A DNA stretch of 41,166 nt from JBGSWL01 sp041752455. Lineage in GTDB: Bacteria > Pseudomonadota > Alphaproteobacteria > Rhizobiales > Rhizobiaceae. The position numbers and the translations under genes are program-made. The notes beneath the pieces are model-generated. The model ran no database searches, was not told the origin of the DNA, and saw only the letters and a list, made by a program, of their open reading frames with translations. The stretch is taken from the NCBI GenBank assembly GCA_041752455.1, contig JBGSWL010000073.1, positions 1 through 41,166 of the forward strand, in the 5' to 3' direction. Of the stretch, positions 15,960 to 26,317 are shown one piece after another. The number at the start of each line of letters is the position of its first letter. Within the stretch, counting starts at the first letter, position 1.

Positions 15960-17516
15960 ATGAAGCGCAACCGCATAACGGGACATATCGCACGGCTCGC
16001 AGCCGGCCTCGCGTCCAACCGACGGGGGGCACTTGCCGTTCACTTTGCCCTCATCGCCATTCCGCTGACCGTGGCCGCAGGGCTCGGCATCGACGGTTCG
16101 CGCATGCTGCTCGCCCGGTACCAGTTGCAGGCTTCGCTTGACGCATCTGCGCTGGCTGTCGGCGCCTCCTATGGCGACCAGACCGAGTTGCAGGCGATGC
16201 TCGACGCCTTCGTCCGCAAGAACTTCCAGGTGAAAAATGCCTCGGTCACCAATGTGACACTGTCGGGCACCGGTGCTGACGTCATCGTCAACGGAACGGC
16301 CTCACTGGACATGCTGTTCGGCCGCGCGCTCGGCTACAACAGCATCACGGTTGCGGCTTCGACCGAAGTCAAGCGCGCAGGTGGTGGCCTGATCGTCTCG
16401 CTGGCGCTCGACAACACCGGTTCGATGTGGGGGAGCAACAATATCGCTTCGTTGCGCAAATCGACCACCACACTGCTCAAGGAACTGTTCGGCACGGAAA
16501 CCGCCCCGAGCGATTTGCGCGTAGCAATCGTGCCGTTTGCATCCACCGTCAATGTCGGCGGGGAATGGGAAAAACTGATCGACACCGACGACCTTGAAGA
16601 CCTTTACGACGATTATCTGGACGATATCCCTGACGAAGACGACATGCGGTCGGATACGATCATCACCAACTGGAAAGGTTGCGTGATCGAACGCGAGGAT
16701 CACTCGATCAGCGACACGCCTCCGGACGAGGATGATCCGGATACCCTGTGGAAGCCTTTCTGGTATCCGCCAGGGCGCGACAACAACTACGATCCCAAAA
16801 AAGCTTCGACGATCATTGTCGGCGGGGCAAAGGACAGCAACCAGATCACCGGGCCGAATATCGGTTGCCCGACGCCGATTACCGCGTTGACGAACAATTT
16901 CGCCGTGCTGACCGCAGCAAACAACGCGATCACTGCCTGGAACCGCGGCGGCACGTTGAACGACATCGGTCTGGCATGGGCGTATCGCACGCTCACGCCC
17001 GGCGAACCGTTCACGCAATCGACCGAGCTCGACACCAAGGATGCCAAGACACTTTGGGCAAGTCCGCGCTGGCGCAAGGCGATCGTTCTGATGACCGACG
17101 GTGAGAACACCATCTTCGACTTCGACGGGACCGGGCAGAACAAAGGTGTGGACAAGCCCCTTCCGGCACAGGGTAGCAAAGACCCAAATGTGGGGCACAT
17201 CAGCAAGTCCGACTACACCGGCTACGGTCGACTCGGTGAATCGCTGATGACCGCGCTTTTCAGTTCCGACAATGGCAACACGGTGCGGGACAAGGTCAAC
17301 GCACGCGTCGCCAGCCAGTGCGCGACCTACAAGGCACAGGGCGTCATCATCTACAGCGTCGTGTTCACGTCATCGGTCAACGACACGACCAAGAACATGT
17401 ACAAGGCCTGTGCTTCCGATCCCGGCAAGTACTGGTACGCACCGAACCAGGCCTCGCTGGAAGGTGCATTTGGCGCCATCGGCGCCGACCTTGCGAAACT
17501 CCGCATCGTCAAGTGA
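15960..17516 (+). CDS. TadG-like protein with von Willebrand A domain
   Basis: A 518-residue TadG protein. NRRGALAVHFALIAIPLTVAAGLGIDGSRMLLARYQLQASLDASALA (residues 19-65) is the TadG anchor; the usual Glu of the prepilin-like motif is His here. A von Willebrand A domain follows with DNTGS in SLALDNTGSMWG, and TDGEN in IVLMTDGENTIF. An acidic insert (DTDDLEDLYDDYLDDIPDEDDM, read in two blocks) sits near residue 220. GGGAG (15949-15953) is 6 bases before ATG 15960. A strong terminator follows at 17533. It shares architecture with the 643-residue TadG encoded 1.3 kb upstream, so the cluster carries two such proteins. Confidence 0.9.
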   Translation: MKRNRITGHIARLAAGLASNRRGALAVHFALIAIPLTVAAGLGIDGSRMLLARYQLQASLDASALAVGASYGDQTELQAMLDAFVRKNFQVKNASVTNVTLSGTGADVIVNGTASLDMLFGRALGYNSITVAASTEVKRAGGGLIVSLALDNTGSMWGSNNIASLRKSTTTLLKELFGTETAPSDLRVAIVPFASTVNVGGEWEKLIDTDDLEDLYDDYLDDIPDEDDMRSDTIITNWKGCVIEREDHSISDTPPDEDDPDTLWKPFWYPPGRDNNYDPKKASTIIVGGAKDSNQITGPNIGCPTPITALTNNFAVLTAANNAITAWNRGGTLNDIGLAWAYRTLTPGEPFTQSTELDTKDAKTLWASPRWRKAIVLMTDGENTIFDFDGTGQNKGVDKPLPAQGSKDPNVGHISKSDYTGYGRLGESLMTALFSSDNGNTVRDKVNARVASQCATYKAQGVIIYSVVFTSSVNDTTKNMYKACASDPGKYWYAPNQASLEGAFGAIGADLAKLRIVK

Positions 17517-17532
17517 TCTTATGAAAGAGAAC

Positions 17533-17559
17533 GGGCCGCGCAAATGTCGCGGCCCTTTT
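17533..17559 (+). terminator. Intrinsic terminator
   Basis: GGGCCGCG (17533-17540) pairs with CGCGGCCC (17548-17555) around a 7-base loop and is followed by TTTT. It is 16 bases after the TadG stop codon and ends the TadE-TadF-TadG transcript. Confidence 0.8.
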
Positions 17560-17649
17560 CATGGGTTCGAAACCATTTCCGTTGGCGCAGGTTTAACCGG
17601 TGGTAGGTAACTTGACGACGATGCAACTTGTCCCCCGGCGGAGCCTCCC

Positions 17650-19047
17650 TTGAGACACCATTTCCTGACTGATCGTCGCGGCAACTTTGCGGTGGCCGGT
17701 GCTGTCATTGCGCTTCCGCTTCTCATGGGAACCGCAATTGCCATCGATTATTCAAGACTCGAAGCGATGCGCACCAATGCGCAGGATGCACTTGATGCGG
17801 CCGCGCTGGCCGGTCTGCGCATCGATGGCACGTTTGACAAGAAACTCGCCCGGAAAGTCTTCAAGGCCAACATGGTGCTTCGTGCCGGGCAAGAGGCAAA
17901 GAGCCCGGAGTTCACGTCGCTGGGCGGCGGTGACTGGAAGGGATCTGTCGACGGAACGATGAAACTGACTTTCGGCAACCTGATCATGCCGGAGACGATC
18001 AAGGTATCGGCTGTCACTGCGGTCGGATTTTCGACTGCAGCGAGCCCGACGCCGCCGCCATCAGCAACACCGGTGCAGCCCGGCTGCATCTACGTGCTGG
18101 ATGACAGCTGGACAGCGTTCAACCAGAACTCGAATGCAACGATCAACGCGCCCGACTGCGTGATCAATGTCGGCAGCAAGATCGACAGCTCGATCGGCAA
18201 GGCCGGCTTCAACGCCGGCTTCAATCTCGATGTCGCCGAAATCTGCATCGGTGGAACGACATCCTATGACAACCGGACACTCGCCGAACAGGCTCGCGCA
18301 ACGCCGGTGATTTCGCGCCAATGTGCAGTGCCGGGCGATGTGTACCGCGAGATGATCGACGACATCGTCACGCTCAGCGATTTCACGTCGGTTCGCGACG
18401 GTGCCTGCCGCATGGGCACGGGCTGGACCAGCGTGGATGCAAGCGCTGTTCCGGCAGCCACAAGCAATCATCCCGGCGGCCTCTACAATGCGAGTGACAA
18501 GGTCTACACGATGGAACCGGGCCGCTATTGCGGCGGCATCAACTTCAACTCCGGCGGCTACAAGATTTTCCTGAAGCCCGGGCTTTACGTCATCGATGCC
18601 GGCTGGAACGTCAACGGCATGGATATCGTCGGAGACGGTGTTTCAATCCACTATGGCCCAAGCGGCAACATCCAGATGAATTCGGACACCGGGCCGGTTC
18701 TGACCGCACCATCCAGCGGAACGTTCAAGGGCCTGCTGCTCTGGGAAGACCCCAACAAGACGACATGGCTGCCGTTCGTCGTCAACTCCAACAAGTCCTA
18801 CTCCACCCTGACCGGTGTGATCTATCTGCCGAACCGGACAACGACGCTGAACACCGGCGCAAAGGCCACGTACCGCTCGTCGATGGTCTACAAGACGCTG
18901 ACGATCAACACGGGCACCTTCATCAACTTCGACGACGTGCCCGCAGCGCAGATCCCCGACCATGATGATTTCGATCTTGGCGGTGGCGGCAGCGGACCCA
19001 TTGCGATGACCAAGAAGCCGGCGATCAAGCCTGTTCCGGCGATCTGA
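17650..19047 (+). CDS. TadG-like protein with a C-terminal beta-solenoid-like domain
   Basis: A 465-residue protein starting at TTG 17650, supported by GGAG (17640-17643) 6 bases upstream and because the frame has no other start before the anchor. The N-terminus TDRRGNFAVAGAVIALPLLMGTAIAIDYSRLEAMRTNAQDALDAAALAG is a TadG anchor and stalk. No von Willebrand A metal motif is present. From about residue 145 the chain is Gly-, Asn- and Ser-rich with short repeating strands (for example GLYVIDAGWNVNGMDIVGDG), the pattern of a right-handed beta-helix. Four or more Cys residues in this part may form disulphides. Terminators on both sides suggest a single-gene transcript. Function unknown; a surface-exposed or peptidoglycan-facing role is a guess. 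Confidence 0.82.
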   Translation: MRHHFLTDRRGNFAVAGAVIALPLLMGTAIAIDYSRLEAMRTNAQDALDAAALAGLRIDGTFDKKLARKVFKANMVLRAGQEAKSPEFTSLGGGDWKGSVDGTMKLTFGNLIMPETIKVSAVTAVGFSTAASPTPPPSATPVQPGCIYVLDDSWTAFNQNSNATINAPDCVINVGSKIDSSIGKAGFNAGFNLDVAEICIGGTTSYDNRTLAEQARATPVISRQCAVPGDVYREMIDDIVTLSDFTSVRDGACRMGTGWTSVDASAVPAATSNHPGGLYNASDKVYTMEPGRYCGGINFNSGGYKIFLKPGLYVIDAGWNVNGMDIVGDGVSIHYGPSGNIQMNSDTGPVLTAPSSGTFKGLLLWEDPNKTTWLPFVVNSNKSYSTLTGVIYLPNRTTTLNTGAKATYRSSMVYKTLTINTGTFINFDDVPAAQIPDHDDFDLGGGGSGPIAMTKKPAIKPVPAI

Positions 19048-19079
19048 TTTATCGCTCCGTAGGTTTCCAGGTTTCCGTG

Positions 19080-19104
19080 CGGCGCCCGTTTCGGGCGCCG
19101 TTTT
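19080..19104 (+). terminator. Intrinsic terminator before groES
   Basis: CGGCGCCCG (19080-19088) and CGGGCGCCG (19092-19100) form a 9-bp stem with a TTT loop, followed by TTTT. It isolates groESL from the TadG-like gene. Confidence 0.85.
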
Positions 19105-19118
19105 GCATCGCAGCGATC

Positions 19119-19147
19119 CTTGACAGCGAAGGCCGGGCCGACTATCT
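19119..19147 (+). promoter_or_regulatory. groESL promoter
   Basis: CTTGAC (19119-19124) and CTATCT (19142-19147) are 17 bases apart, a good fit to the alphaproteobacterial housekeeping promoter. Transcription would begin near 19154, directly in front of the CIRCE element. Confidence 0.7.
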
Positions 19148-19155
19148 CCCGGCTA

Positions 19156-19182
19156 TTAGCACTCGCCTCTGATGAGTGCTAA
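19156..19182. promoter_or_regulatory. CIRCE operator (HrcA-binding site)
   Basis: TTAGCACTC and GAGTGCTAA are separated by exactly 9 bases, a perfect match to the CIRCE consensus. HrcA bound here represses groESL until misfolded protein rises. The site overlaps the predicted transcription start and also forms a hairpin in the 5' leader. Confidence 0.97.
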
Positions 19183-19231
19183 CGGCACCCTCGGTGCCGC
19201 ATGACATCAACAATAATCAAGGGTCTCAAAA

Positions 19232-19528
19232 ATGGCAGAGATGAATTTCCGTCCGCTGCACGACCGCGTGGTCGTTCGCCGGGTCGAGTCCGAAGAAAAG
19301 ACCAAAGGCGGCATCATCATTCCAGATACCGCCAAGGAAAAGCCCCAGGAAGGCGAAGTCGTCGCCGTCGGTCCGGGCGCACGCAATGAAGATGGCGACC
19401 TGATCGCCATGGACGTCAAGCCAGGCGACCGCGTTCTGTTCGGCAAATGGTCAGGCACGGAAGTCAAGCTGAACGGCGCCGACCTTCTGATCATGAAGGA
19501 AAGCGACATCATGGGCGTTCTCGGCTGA
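19232..19528 (+). CDS. groES: Co-chaperonin GroES
   Basis: The 98-residue 10-kDa co-chaperonin that caps the GroEL ring. RPLHDRVVVRRVESEEKTKGGIIIPD at the N-terminus contains the mobile loop (KTKGGIIIPDTAKEKP), and the C-terminus ends ESDIMGVLG, both typical. AAGGG (19219-19223) lies 8 bases before the ATG. The gene follows a CIRCE-controlled promoter and precedes groEL by 60 bases in the same transcript. Confidence 0.98.
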   Translation: MAEMNFRPLHDRVVVRRVESEEKTKGGIIIPDTAKEKPQEGEVVAVGPGARNEDGDLIAMDVKPGDRVLFGKWSGTEVKLNGADLLIMKESDIMGVLG

Positions 19529-19588
19529 GGCCGCTGACACCCGTTCGCTTTCCCCCAATCCCTTTAATTTTCTCAAGGAGCTGCTCAA

Positions 19589-21211
<1,623 letters not shown>

Positions 21212-21223
<12 letters not shown>

Positions 21224-21500
21224 GGAAGTCCATAAAACCGCCCATTAACCAACATGCCGGAAACGGGCAAGCCCGTTTCCGGTGGCGGTATGGACTTCTA
21301 AAGAAGTCATCTTTTTTGCCCGAAGTCTTGCGCGGCTATCGCCACGTGCGCTTCGGGGAAAATCGCCCATCAACCAACCTGCCGGAAACGGGCAAGCCCG
21401 TTTCCGGTGGCGGTATGGACTTCCAAGGAATTCATCTTTTTTTTGCCCGAAGTCTTGCGCGGCTTTCACCACGTGCGCTTAGGGGAAAATTGCCCAAAAG
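21212..21500 (+). repeat. Tandem copies of the groEL 3' end and downstream hairpins
   Basis: Two nearly identical units with a 125-bp period start at 21256 and 21381, and the groEL terminus itself is an internally shortened first copy. Each unit holds a perfect 12-bp-stem palindrome (21257-21282 and 21382-21407), then GGTGGCGGTATGGACTTC, the DNA of the last GroEL residues, then a short hairpin and a T-run of 6 or 8. The third copy has diverged: TTCTAA became TTCCAA, and its hairpin carries a mismatch. The units lie between groEL and the final bidirectional terminator. Confidence 0.85.
21293..21317 (+). terminator. Duplicated groEL terminator, second copy
   Basis: GACTTCT (21293-21299) and AGAAGTC (21302-21308) form a perfect short stem, followed by ATC and six T residues (21312-21317). 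It derives from the repeated groEL 3' end. A decayed third copy lies at 21418-21444. Confidence 0.6.
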
Positions 21501-21509
21501 AACAAGGAA

Positions 21510-21536
21510 AAGGCCGGGATTGCTCCCGGCCTTTTT
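21510..21536. terminator. Bidirectional intrinsic terminator
   Basis: GGCCGGGA (21512-21519) pairs with TCCCGGCC (21524-21531) around TTGC, with T-rich DNA on the right and A-rich DNA on the left. It can end groESL transcription on the plus strand and the outer-membrane protein transcript on the minus strand. Confidence 0.85.
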
Positions 21537-21561
21537 CATGTCCACTGTTGAGCGGACGAAA

Positions 21562-22230
21562 TCAGAACTTGTAGCCGACGCGCATCAGGCCGGCGTTCGA
21601 CCAGGCGTCGATGTTCAGGTTGTTGAAGTTCTTGTATTCCTGACGCTCGTAACGAAGACCGACAAAGATGTTCTCGGTCACCGCCACATCCACACCGAAA
21701 CCGTAGGCCAGACCCCAATCGTTGCCCGCCCAGTTCTTGGTCGCCATGTTCGGGGCAAACGGCGGCGAGGGCAAGGCGCTGGCCGATGTGCGGCCATAGA
21801 CGCCGCCGACAAAACCGTAGGCCAGAACCCGGTCGATCGCATAGCCGACGCGTGCGGCAACGACCGTGGTGTCGTGCATGGCAACGGTCGAGATGTCGTT
21901 GAACAGGCTGTCGTGATGCGTGTAGCTGACTTCCGCACCGATCACGAAGTTTGCGAACTGATGGTTGTATCCGGCAAACAGGCCGTACACATCATCATTG
22001 CCGGAGGCAGCGCAGACATCAGGCCCCGGAAAGCAAAAGGCCGGATCGGGCGCATTCGTGCGGTCCTTGACCCAGCCATATCCCGCCTGGACACCGACCT
22101 GCGCGCCGGTCCAGTTCCACCGGTCTTCGAAGGACTTGTCAGCGTAGATAACGTCGGCGACATCAGCGGCGTAGGCGGGGGCTCCGGCGGCGGTGACGAC
22201 CGCGGCTAAAGTGAGGAGAAACGTGCGCAT
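21562..22230 (-). CDS. Outer-membrane beta-barrel protein, Omp25/31-like
   Basis: A 222-residue porin-like barrel. MRTFLLTLAAVVTAAGAPAYA is a signal peptide with cleavage after AYA (residue 21). The mature chain has WTGAQVGVQAGYGW and GLFAGYNHQFANFVIGAEVSY near the N-terminus, later amphipathic strands, and a C-terminal Phe (GLMRVGYKF), the marks of eight-stranded OmpA-like barrels. Omp25/Omp31-type proteins are abundant structural outer-membrane proteins of the Hyphomicrobiales. The frame reaches back to 22371, but the signal peptide fixes the start at 22230. Two Cys residues near 65-73 (FCFPGPDVC) may form a loop disulphide. Gap to the upstream GGDEF-EAL gene is 82 bases. Confidence 0.9.
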   Translation of the reverse strand: MRTFLLTLAAVVTAAGAPAYAADVADVIYADKSFEDRWNWTGAQVGVQAGYGWVKDRTNAPDPAFCFPGPDVCAASGNDDVYGLFAGYNHQFANFVIGAEVSYTHHDSLFNDISTVAMHDTTVVAARVGYAIDRVLAYGFVGGVYGRTSASALPSPPFAPNMATKNWAGNDWGLAYGFGVDVAVTENIFVGLRYERQEYKNFNNLNIDAWSNAGLMRVGYKF

Positions 22231-22312
22231 GTTTTGCGTTCCCGGCAGGTGGTTCATGCCTGGAGAATGCAAGGGACAAATTGCGATATGGTTAACGCTT
22301 GGGAAATATGCC

Positions 22313-24718
22313 TCAGGCGATTTCTTTGAGGTCCTGTTTGTCGTCCACACCGAGGCGGCGGAACACTTCAAAGGGTGCGGTTTTCAAGAGGAAACCGGCC
22401 AATTCCGTCGGCGGAAGCGGCCGCGAGTAGAAGTAGCCCTGGATCTGGTCGCACCAGATCGTGCGCAGGAATGCGATCTGCTCGGCCGTTTCGACCCCTT
22501 CGACCGTGATATGAATGCCAAGATTTTCGCCAAGCGCGGAGATCGCCTGAAGAATGGCTTTCGCCTTGTCGTTGGTGTCGATGTCCGCAAGGAAGCTGCG
22601 GTCGATCTTGAGGCGATTGAACGGGAACTTGGTCAGGTAGGACAGGCTGGAATAGCCCGTGCCGAAATCATCGAGCGCGATTGAAACACCAAGTTCGCGC
22701 AAGTCGCGCAGCTTGCCGCTGATCTCGTCCGGATGCTCGGCGAGAAGACCTTCCGTGATTTCCAGTTCCAGACGCGACGCCGGAATCCCCGAGACGTTGA
22801 GGGCATGGCGCACATCGGCGACGATATCAGAACGGACAAAGTGCATGGTCGAGAGATTGACGGCCACCATGATATCGTCAGGCCAATGGCTGGCCGTGGT
22901 GCACGCCTTGACCAAGGTCCACTTGCCGATATCGACGATCAGGCTGGACTGCTCGGCGATCGGAATGAACTCTTCCGGCGATACCATGCCGCGGATGGCA
23001 TGATCCCAGCGCAGCAGCGCTTCGATCGAGGACACCTTGCCGGTGCGCACATTGACGATCGGCTGGAAGTTCATCTCGTAGGCATCTTCGGCAAGCGCCT
23101 CGCGCATTTCCTGCTCGAGCATGCGTCGTTCGCGCTGGCGGAAATCCATCTGCGATTCAAAGAAGCGGAACACGGCGCGCCCGTCTTCCTTGGCGCGGTA
23201 AAGGGCCAAGTCGGCGTTGCGAAGCAACTGCTCTGGCCGTGTGCCATGCAACGGAGCAATGGCTATACCGATGCTTGCGCCAACATAGAGCGTTTCCTGT
23301 TCGACGCGGCATGGTTCGCAGATGCTGTCGATCAGCCGTGTGGCCAGCTTGGCCGCGTGGACCGGATCAAGCGTGTCATGCAAAATGATCGCGAACTCGT
23401 CGCCGCCGAGGCGGGCAACCGTATCGCTGATGCGGACATGGCCCTTGATGCGGCGCACCACTTCCCGCAGCAGTTCATCCCCGGCATGGTGGCCATAGGT
23501 GTCGTTGACCAGCTTGAACTTGTCGAGGTCCATGAACATCAGCGTCATCGGCGTTCCGTGACGCTCGAGCTTGCGCACGGCGGCATCAAGTGCCTGATTG
23601 AAGCTTGAGCGGTTGAGGACGCCGGTCAGGGCATCGGTACGCGCCATGTCGATTATGGCAGCTTCTGCCAACCGCTGATCGGTGACATCGGCGCAAACAC
23701 CGAGGTAACCGGTCACATAGCCGCGCTCGTCGGTGATCGGCTTGCCGGTCATCGACAGGACAATCTCGCCTGACGGCTTGTTCAGGGATATCTCGACGAG
23801 ACGGAAGGCCTGCCCGAGGTTCATGGCCTCATCAAGCCGCTGGATGGCATCCTGGTTGGTCGCGCCAGCCATCTTGAGCCGTTCTGTCAGCCGAGCGGTA
23901 TCGGTGCCATCGAGGTCATTGATCGAGAGTGCCACCATAAGGTCATCCGATCCCTTGATCAAGCGACCTTTCGCGTCGCACTCCCAAAGCCATTCCATCG
24001 CCGATTCCTGGAAATCGGCCAGCATCCGGTCGACGCGGACAAACGATTCGCGGCTTACAAGTTCAGCGGCCTGCTGGGCGACAAAGCGCTTCGAATTGGC
24101 GGCAAGATACGCTGGAAATGCCAGTCCGTAGATCGCGACAATCAGCGTGAACATCATCAGGTTGATGCCCTCGATGAACAGGACAGCTGAAACCAGCATC
24201 GTGAGCGCGGTCGTCACCGTGAAAACCAGGGCGACCTGGATCACCGGCGACAAAGCATACGCGCTGACGACAAAAACCGTGCCGATGACAAGGCCTGTCG
24301 TCAAGGCATCACCCGCGCGATCGACACTGGCAAAGGTGATCGCACCGATCAGGCTCCAGATCACCGCGCCAACGAACGACTTGGCCACAGCACGGCGGAG
24401 CAGTTTCGAGCCGGCGGACGGAAGCCGTTTCAGATGCCCTGAACGGCGCGCGCGCAACCAGCGTTTGAACGAAAGGATTTGCAAAAGCCCGGTGAGGCCG
24501 GAAAGCCAAAGCAAAATTGGAAACACCGGTGCATCGCGCATCGAGATGAGCGTGGCGCAGATTGCAATGAGAGCGCCAACCATCAGATGCGGCGAGGCGG
24601 ACTGGATCTCGGCCATCTGCGAGCCGCGAACACGCCTGCGAACCGGGCCAGGCAGTTGCGCAAGGCCGGTCAGGTTGTCAATCCAGCGGCTGAGAGATGT
24701 AAACAACGAAGCTTTCAT
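22313..24718 (-). CDS. Membrane GGDEF-EAL protein (cyclic di-GMP turnover)
   Basis: An 801-residue protein with several hydrophobic helices in residues 45-210, a PAS-like region about 225-355, then GGDEF and EAL domains. GGDEF is intact at residues 438-442 and an RISD inhibitory site sits exactly five residues before it. EALLRW starts at residue 566, and the DDFGTGYSSL and KIDRSF motifs needed for phosphodiesterase activity are present, so both activities are possible. ATG 24718 has GGGGA about 4 bases upstream; the longer frame to 24739 has no such signal. The gene is divergent from the alpha-oxoamine synthase, sharing a 222-base intergenic region. The signal sensed is unknown. Confidence 0.95.
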   Translation of the reverse strand: MKASLFTSLSRWIDNLTGLAQLPGPVRRRVRGSQMAEIQSASPHLMVGALIAICATLISMRDAPVFPILLWLSGLTGLLQILSFKRWLRARRSGHLKRLPSAGSKLLRRAVAKSFVGAVIWSLIGAITFASVDRAGDALTTGLVIGTVFVVSAYALSPVIQVALVFTVTTALTMLVSAVLFIEGINLMMFTLIVAIYGLAFPAYLAANSKRFVAQQAAELVSRESFVRVDRMLADFQESAMEWLWECDAKGRLIKGSDDLMVALSINDLDGTDTARLTERLKMAGATNQDAIQRLDEAMNLGQAFRLVEISLNKPSGEIVLSMTGKPITDERGYVTGYLGVCADVTDQRLAEAAIIDMARTDALTGVLNRSSFNQALDAAVRKLERHGTPMTLMFMDLDKFKLVNDTYGHHAGDELLREVVRRIKGHVRISDTVARLGGDEFAIILHDTLDPVHAAKLATRLIDSICEPCRVEQETLYVGASIGIAIAPLHGTRPEQLLRNADLALYRAKEDGRAVFRFFESQMDFRQRERRMLEQEMREALAEDAYEMNFQPIVNVRTGKVSSIEALLRWDHAIRGMVSPEEFIPIAEQSSLIVDIGKWTLVKACTTASHWPDDIMVAVNLSTMHFVRSDIVADVRHALNVSGIPASRLELEITEGLLAEHPDEISGKLRDLRELGVSIALDDFGTGYSSLSYLTKFPFNRLKIDRSFLADIDTNDKAKAILQAISALGENLGIHITVEGVETAEQIAFLRTIWCDQIQGYFYSRPLPPTELAGFLLKTAPFEVFRRLGVDDKQDLKEIA

Positions 24719-24940
24719 GATTTCCCCACACGCGACCAAGGTAAGTGACGGGACGTAAATACATCGTAGTCAGTTGCATCTTTTCGCTCAGCCTTTCCAA
24801 ACACGGTTAACGAAAGACAAAAAGCAACAGCAGCTTATGCAAGTCATCGGTCGCCAATCGTCAACCATAGAACTTAGCCTCGTTTTCACCGGCGCTGTGC
24901 AATGTGGCGTCACCAACAAAACCAGGGGGCGATGACCAAC

Positions 24941-26317
24941 ATGAACAAAAGCAATATCACCGCAGAGGCACTGACCGGCAGCCTTCGCGATTTCCGGATC
25001 ATGGAAGGTACCGATCTTGTCTCGCGCAACGATGCGTTCTTCCATTGGCAGAATGCGCGTCGTGACGTCGGCCTCTGGCCTTATGCGCGTTCCACCTCCA
25101 CCGCCCCCAAGACCCATTGCGAAGCCAAGCAGGATGACGGCAAGAAACTTGCCGGCGTGAATTTCGCCTCGCAGGATTATCTCAGCCTGTCGTCGCACCC
25201 GCGCATCAAGGCTGCCGCAATCGAGGCCGTCGAAGAATACGGCGTTCACTCGGCCGGTTCCGCTGCGCTTCTCGGCAACACGCGCCAGTCGATCCAACTG
25301 GAAAATCGGATCACCGAATTCCTTGATGGCCGCTCTGCCGTCCTTTACCCGACCGGCTGGTCGGCGGGCTTTGCGGCGATCCAGGGCTTCGTACGCCCGG
25401 ACGATCACGTCGTCATGGACGTCCTGGCCCATTCCTGCCTGCAGGAAGGCGCCCGCGCGGCAACCCGCAACATCCACTTCCATGGCCATCTGAACGTGCG
25501 CGCCATCGAGCGCCGCCTGCAGAAGATCCGTGCCAGCGACAAGACCAACGGCATCATGGTTGTCACCGAGAGCCTTTTCTCGATGCATTCGGATACGCCG
25601 GACATCGGTGCCCTGCGCGCGCTGTGCGATGACTACAACGCCATGCTGCTGGTCGATTGCGCCCATGACTTCGGCGCCATCGGCGATGATGGCCGCGGCC
25701 ACATGAGCCTGCAGAACATGCTGACGGACGTCGATGTCATCATCGGCAGCTTCTCCAAGAGCTTTGCCTCCAATGGTGGGTTCATCTCGGTCAAGACACG
25801 CGCCGCCGCCGAATACCTGAAATACTATTCTGCGACCCAAACCTTCTCGAACGCGCTGTCGCCAGTGCAGGCGTCGGTCGTTCTGGCGGCCTTCGATATC
25901 GTCGCCTCGGAAGAAGGCAAGCAGCGTCGCCGCCGCCTGATGGACAACATCCTCTACATGCGTTCGGAGATGAACAAGGTCGGCCTCGAAGCCCTTGGCG
26001 ACCCCTCGCCGATCGTTCCGGTTCGCGTCGGCGCCGAAGGCCTCGCGCGCATCGCATCGCGCGACCTTTCCAACCTTGGTGCGATCGCCAACCTCGTCGA
26101 GTATCCGGCCGTGCCGCAGGGCGGCGCCCGGTTCCGCGTCCAGGTGATGAGCGATCACAGCCGCCAGGACGTCGACCTTCTCGTTCAACTCATGCTGCAG
26201 GCCATGCGTAGCGCAGAAGTGGAATATCTGAAACTCTGCAACGAATATCCCGGCCTGCACCTGTCTTCCGCCGCCGCCATGCGTGTGGCCGAAGAGGAAG
26301 CACGGAGTGCTGCATGA
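24941..26317 (+). CDS. PLP-dependent alpha-oxoamine synthase, CqsA/LqsA-like candidate
   Basis: A fold-type I PLP enzyme of about 458 residues in the family of AONS, KBL, ALAS and CqsA, which join an acyl-CoA to an amino acid. The Schiff-base Lys is K273 in GSFSKSFASNGG; the cofactor-binding Asp/His are in LVDCAHDFGAIG; the NFASQDYLSLSSHP start of the catalytic domain lies near residue 75. The segment MDVLAHSCLQEGARAA differs from the LNHAS..DGxR of AONS and is closer to my memory of CqsA (AHxSxxEGAR). The first 70 and last 40 residues are extra. An AGGGGG (24924-24929) is only 2 bases from ATG 24932 and 11 from ATG 24941, so the latter is chosen. It overlaps the next receiver gene by 4 bases. 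Product unproven. Confidence 0.82.
   Translation: MNKSNITAEALTGSLRDFRIMEGTDLVSRNDAFFHWQNARRDVGLWPYARSTSTAPKTHCEAKQDDGKKLAGVNFASQDYLSLSSHPRIKAAAIEAVEEYGVHSAGSAALLGNTRQSIQLENRITEFLDGRSAVLYPTGWSAGFAAIQGFVRPDDHVVMDVLAHSCLQEGARAATRNIHFHGHLNVRAIERRLQKIRASDKTNGIMVVTESLFSMHSDTPDIGALRALCDDYNAMLLVDCAHDFGAIGDDGRGHMSLQNMLTDVDVIIGSFSKSFASNGGFISVKTRAAAEYLKYYSATQTFSNALSPVQASVVLAAFDIVASEEGKQRRRRLMDNILYMRSEMNKVGLEALGDPSPIVPVRVGAEGLARIASRDLSNLGAIANLVEYPAVPQGGARFRVQVMSDHSRQDVDLLVQLMLQAMRSAEVEYLKLCNEYPGLHLSSAAAMRVAEEEARSAA

Noticed and set aside
24788..26260. 490-codon open frame on the minus strand opposite the alpha-oxoamine synthase
   Set aside because: It is an antisense shadow of a clear PLP enzyme in GC-rich DNA; the translation has no family motif and is composed of the residues expected from a complementary frame.
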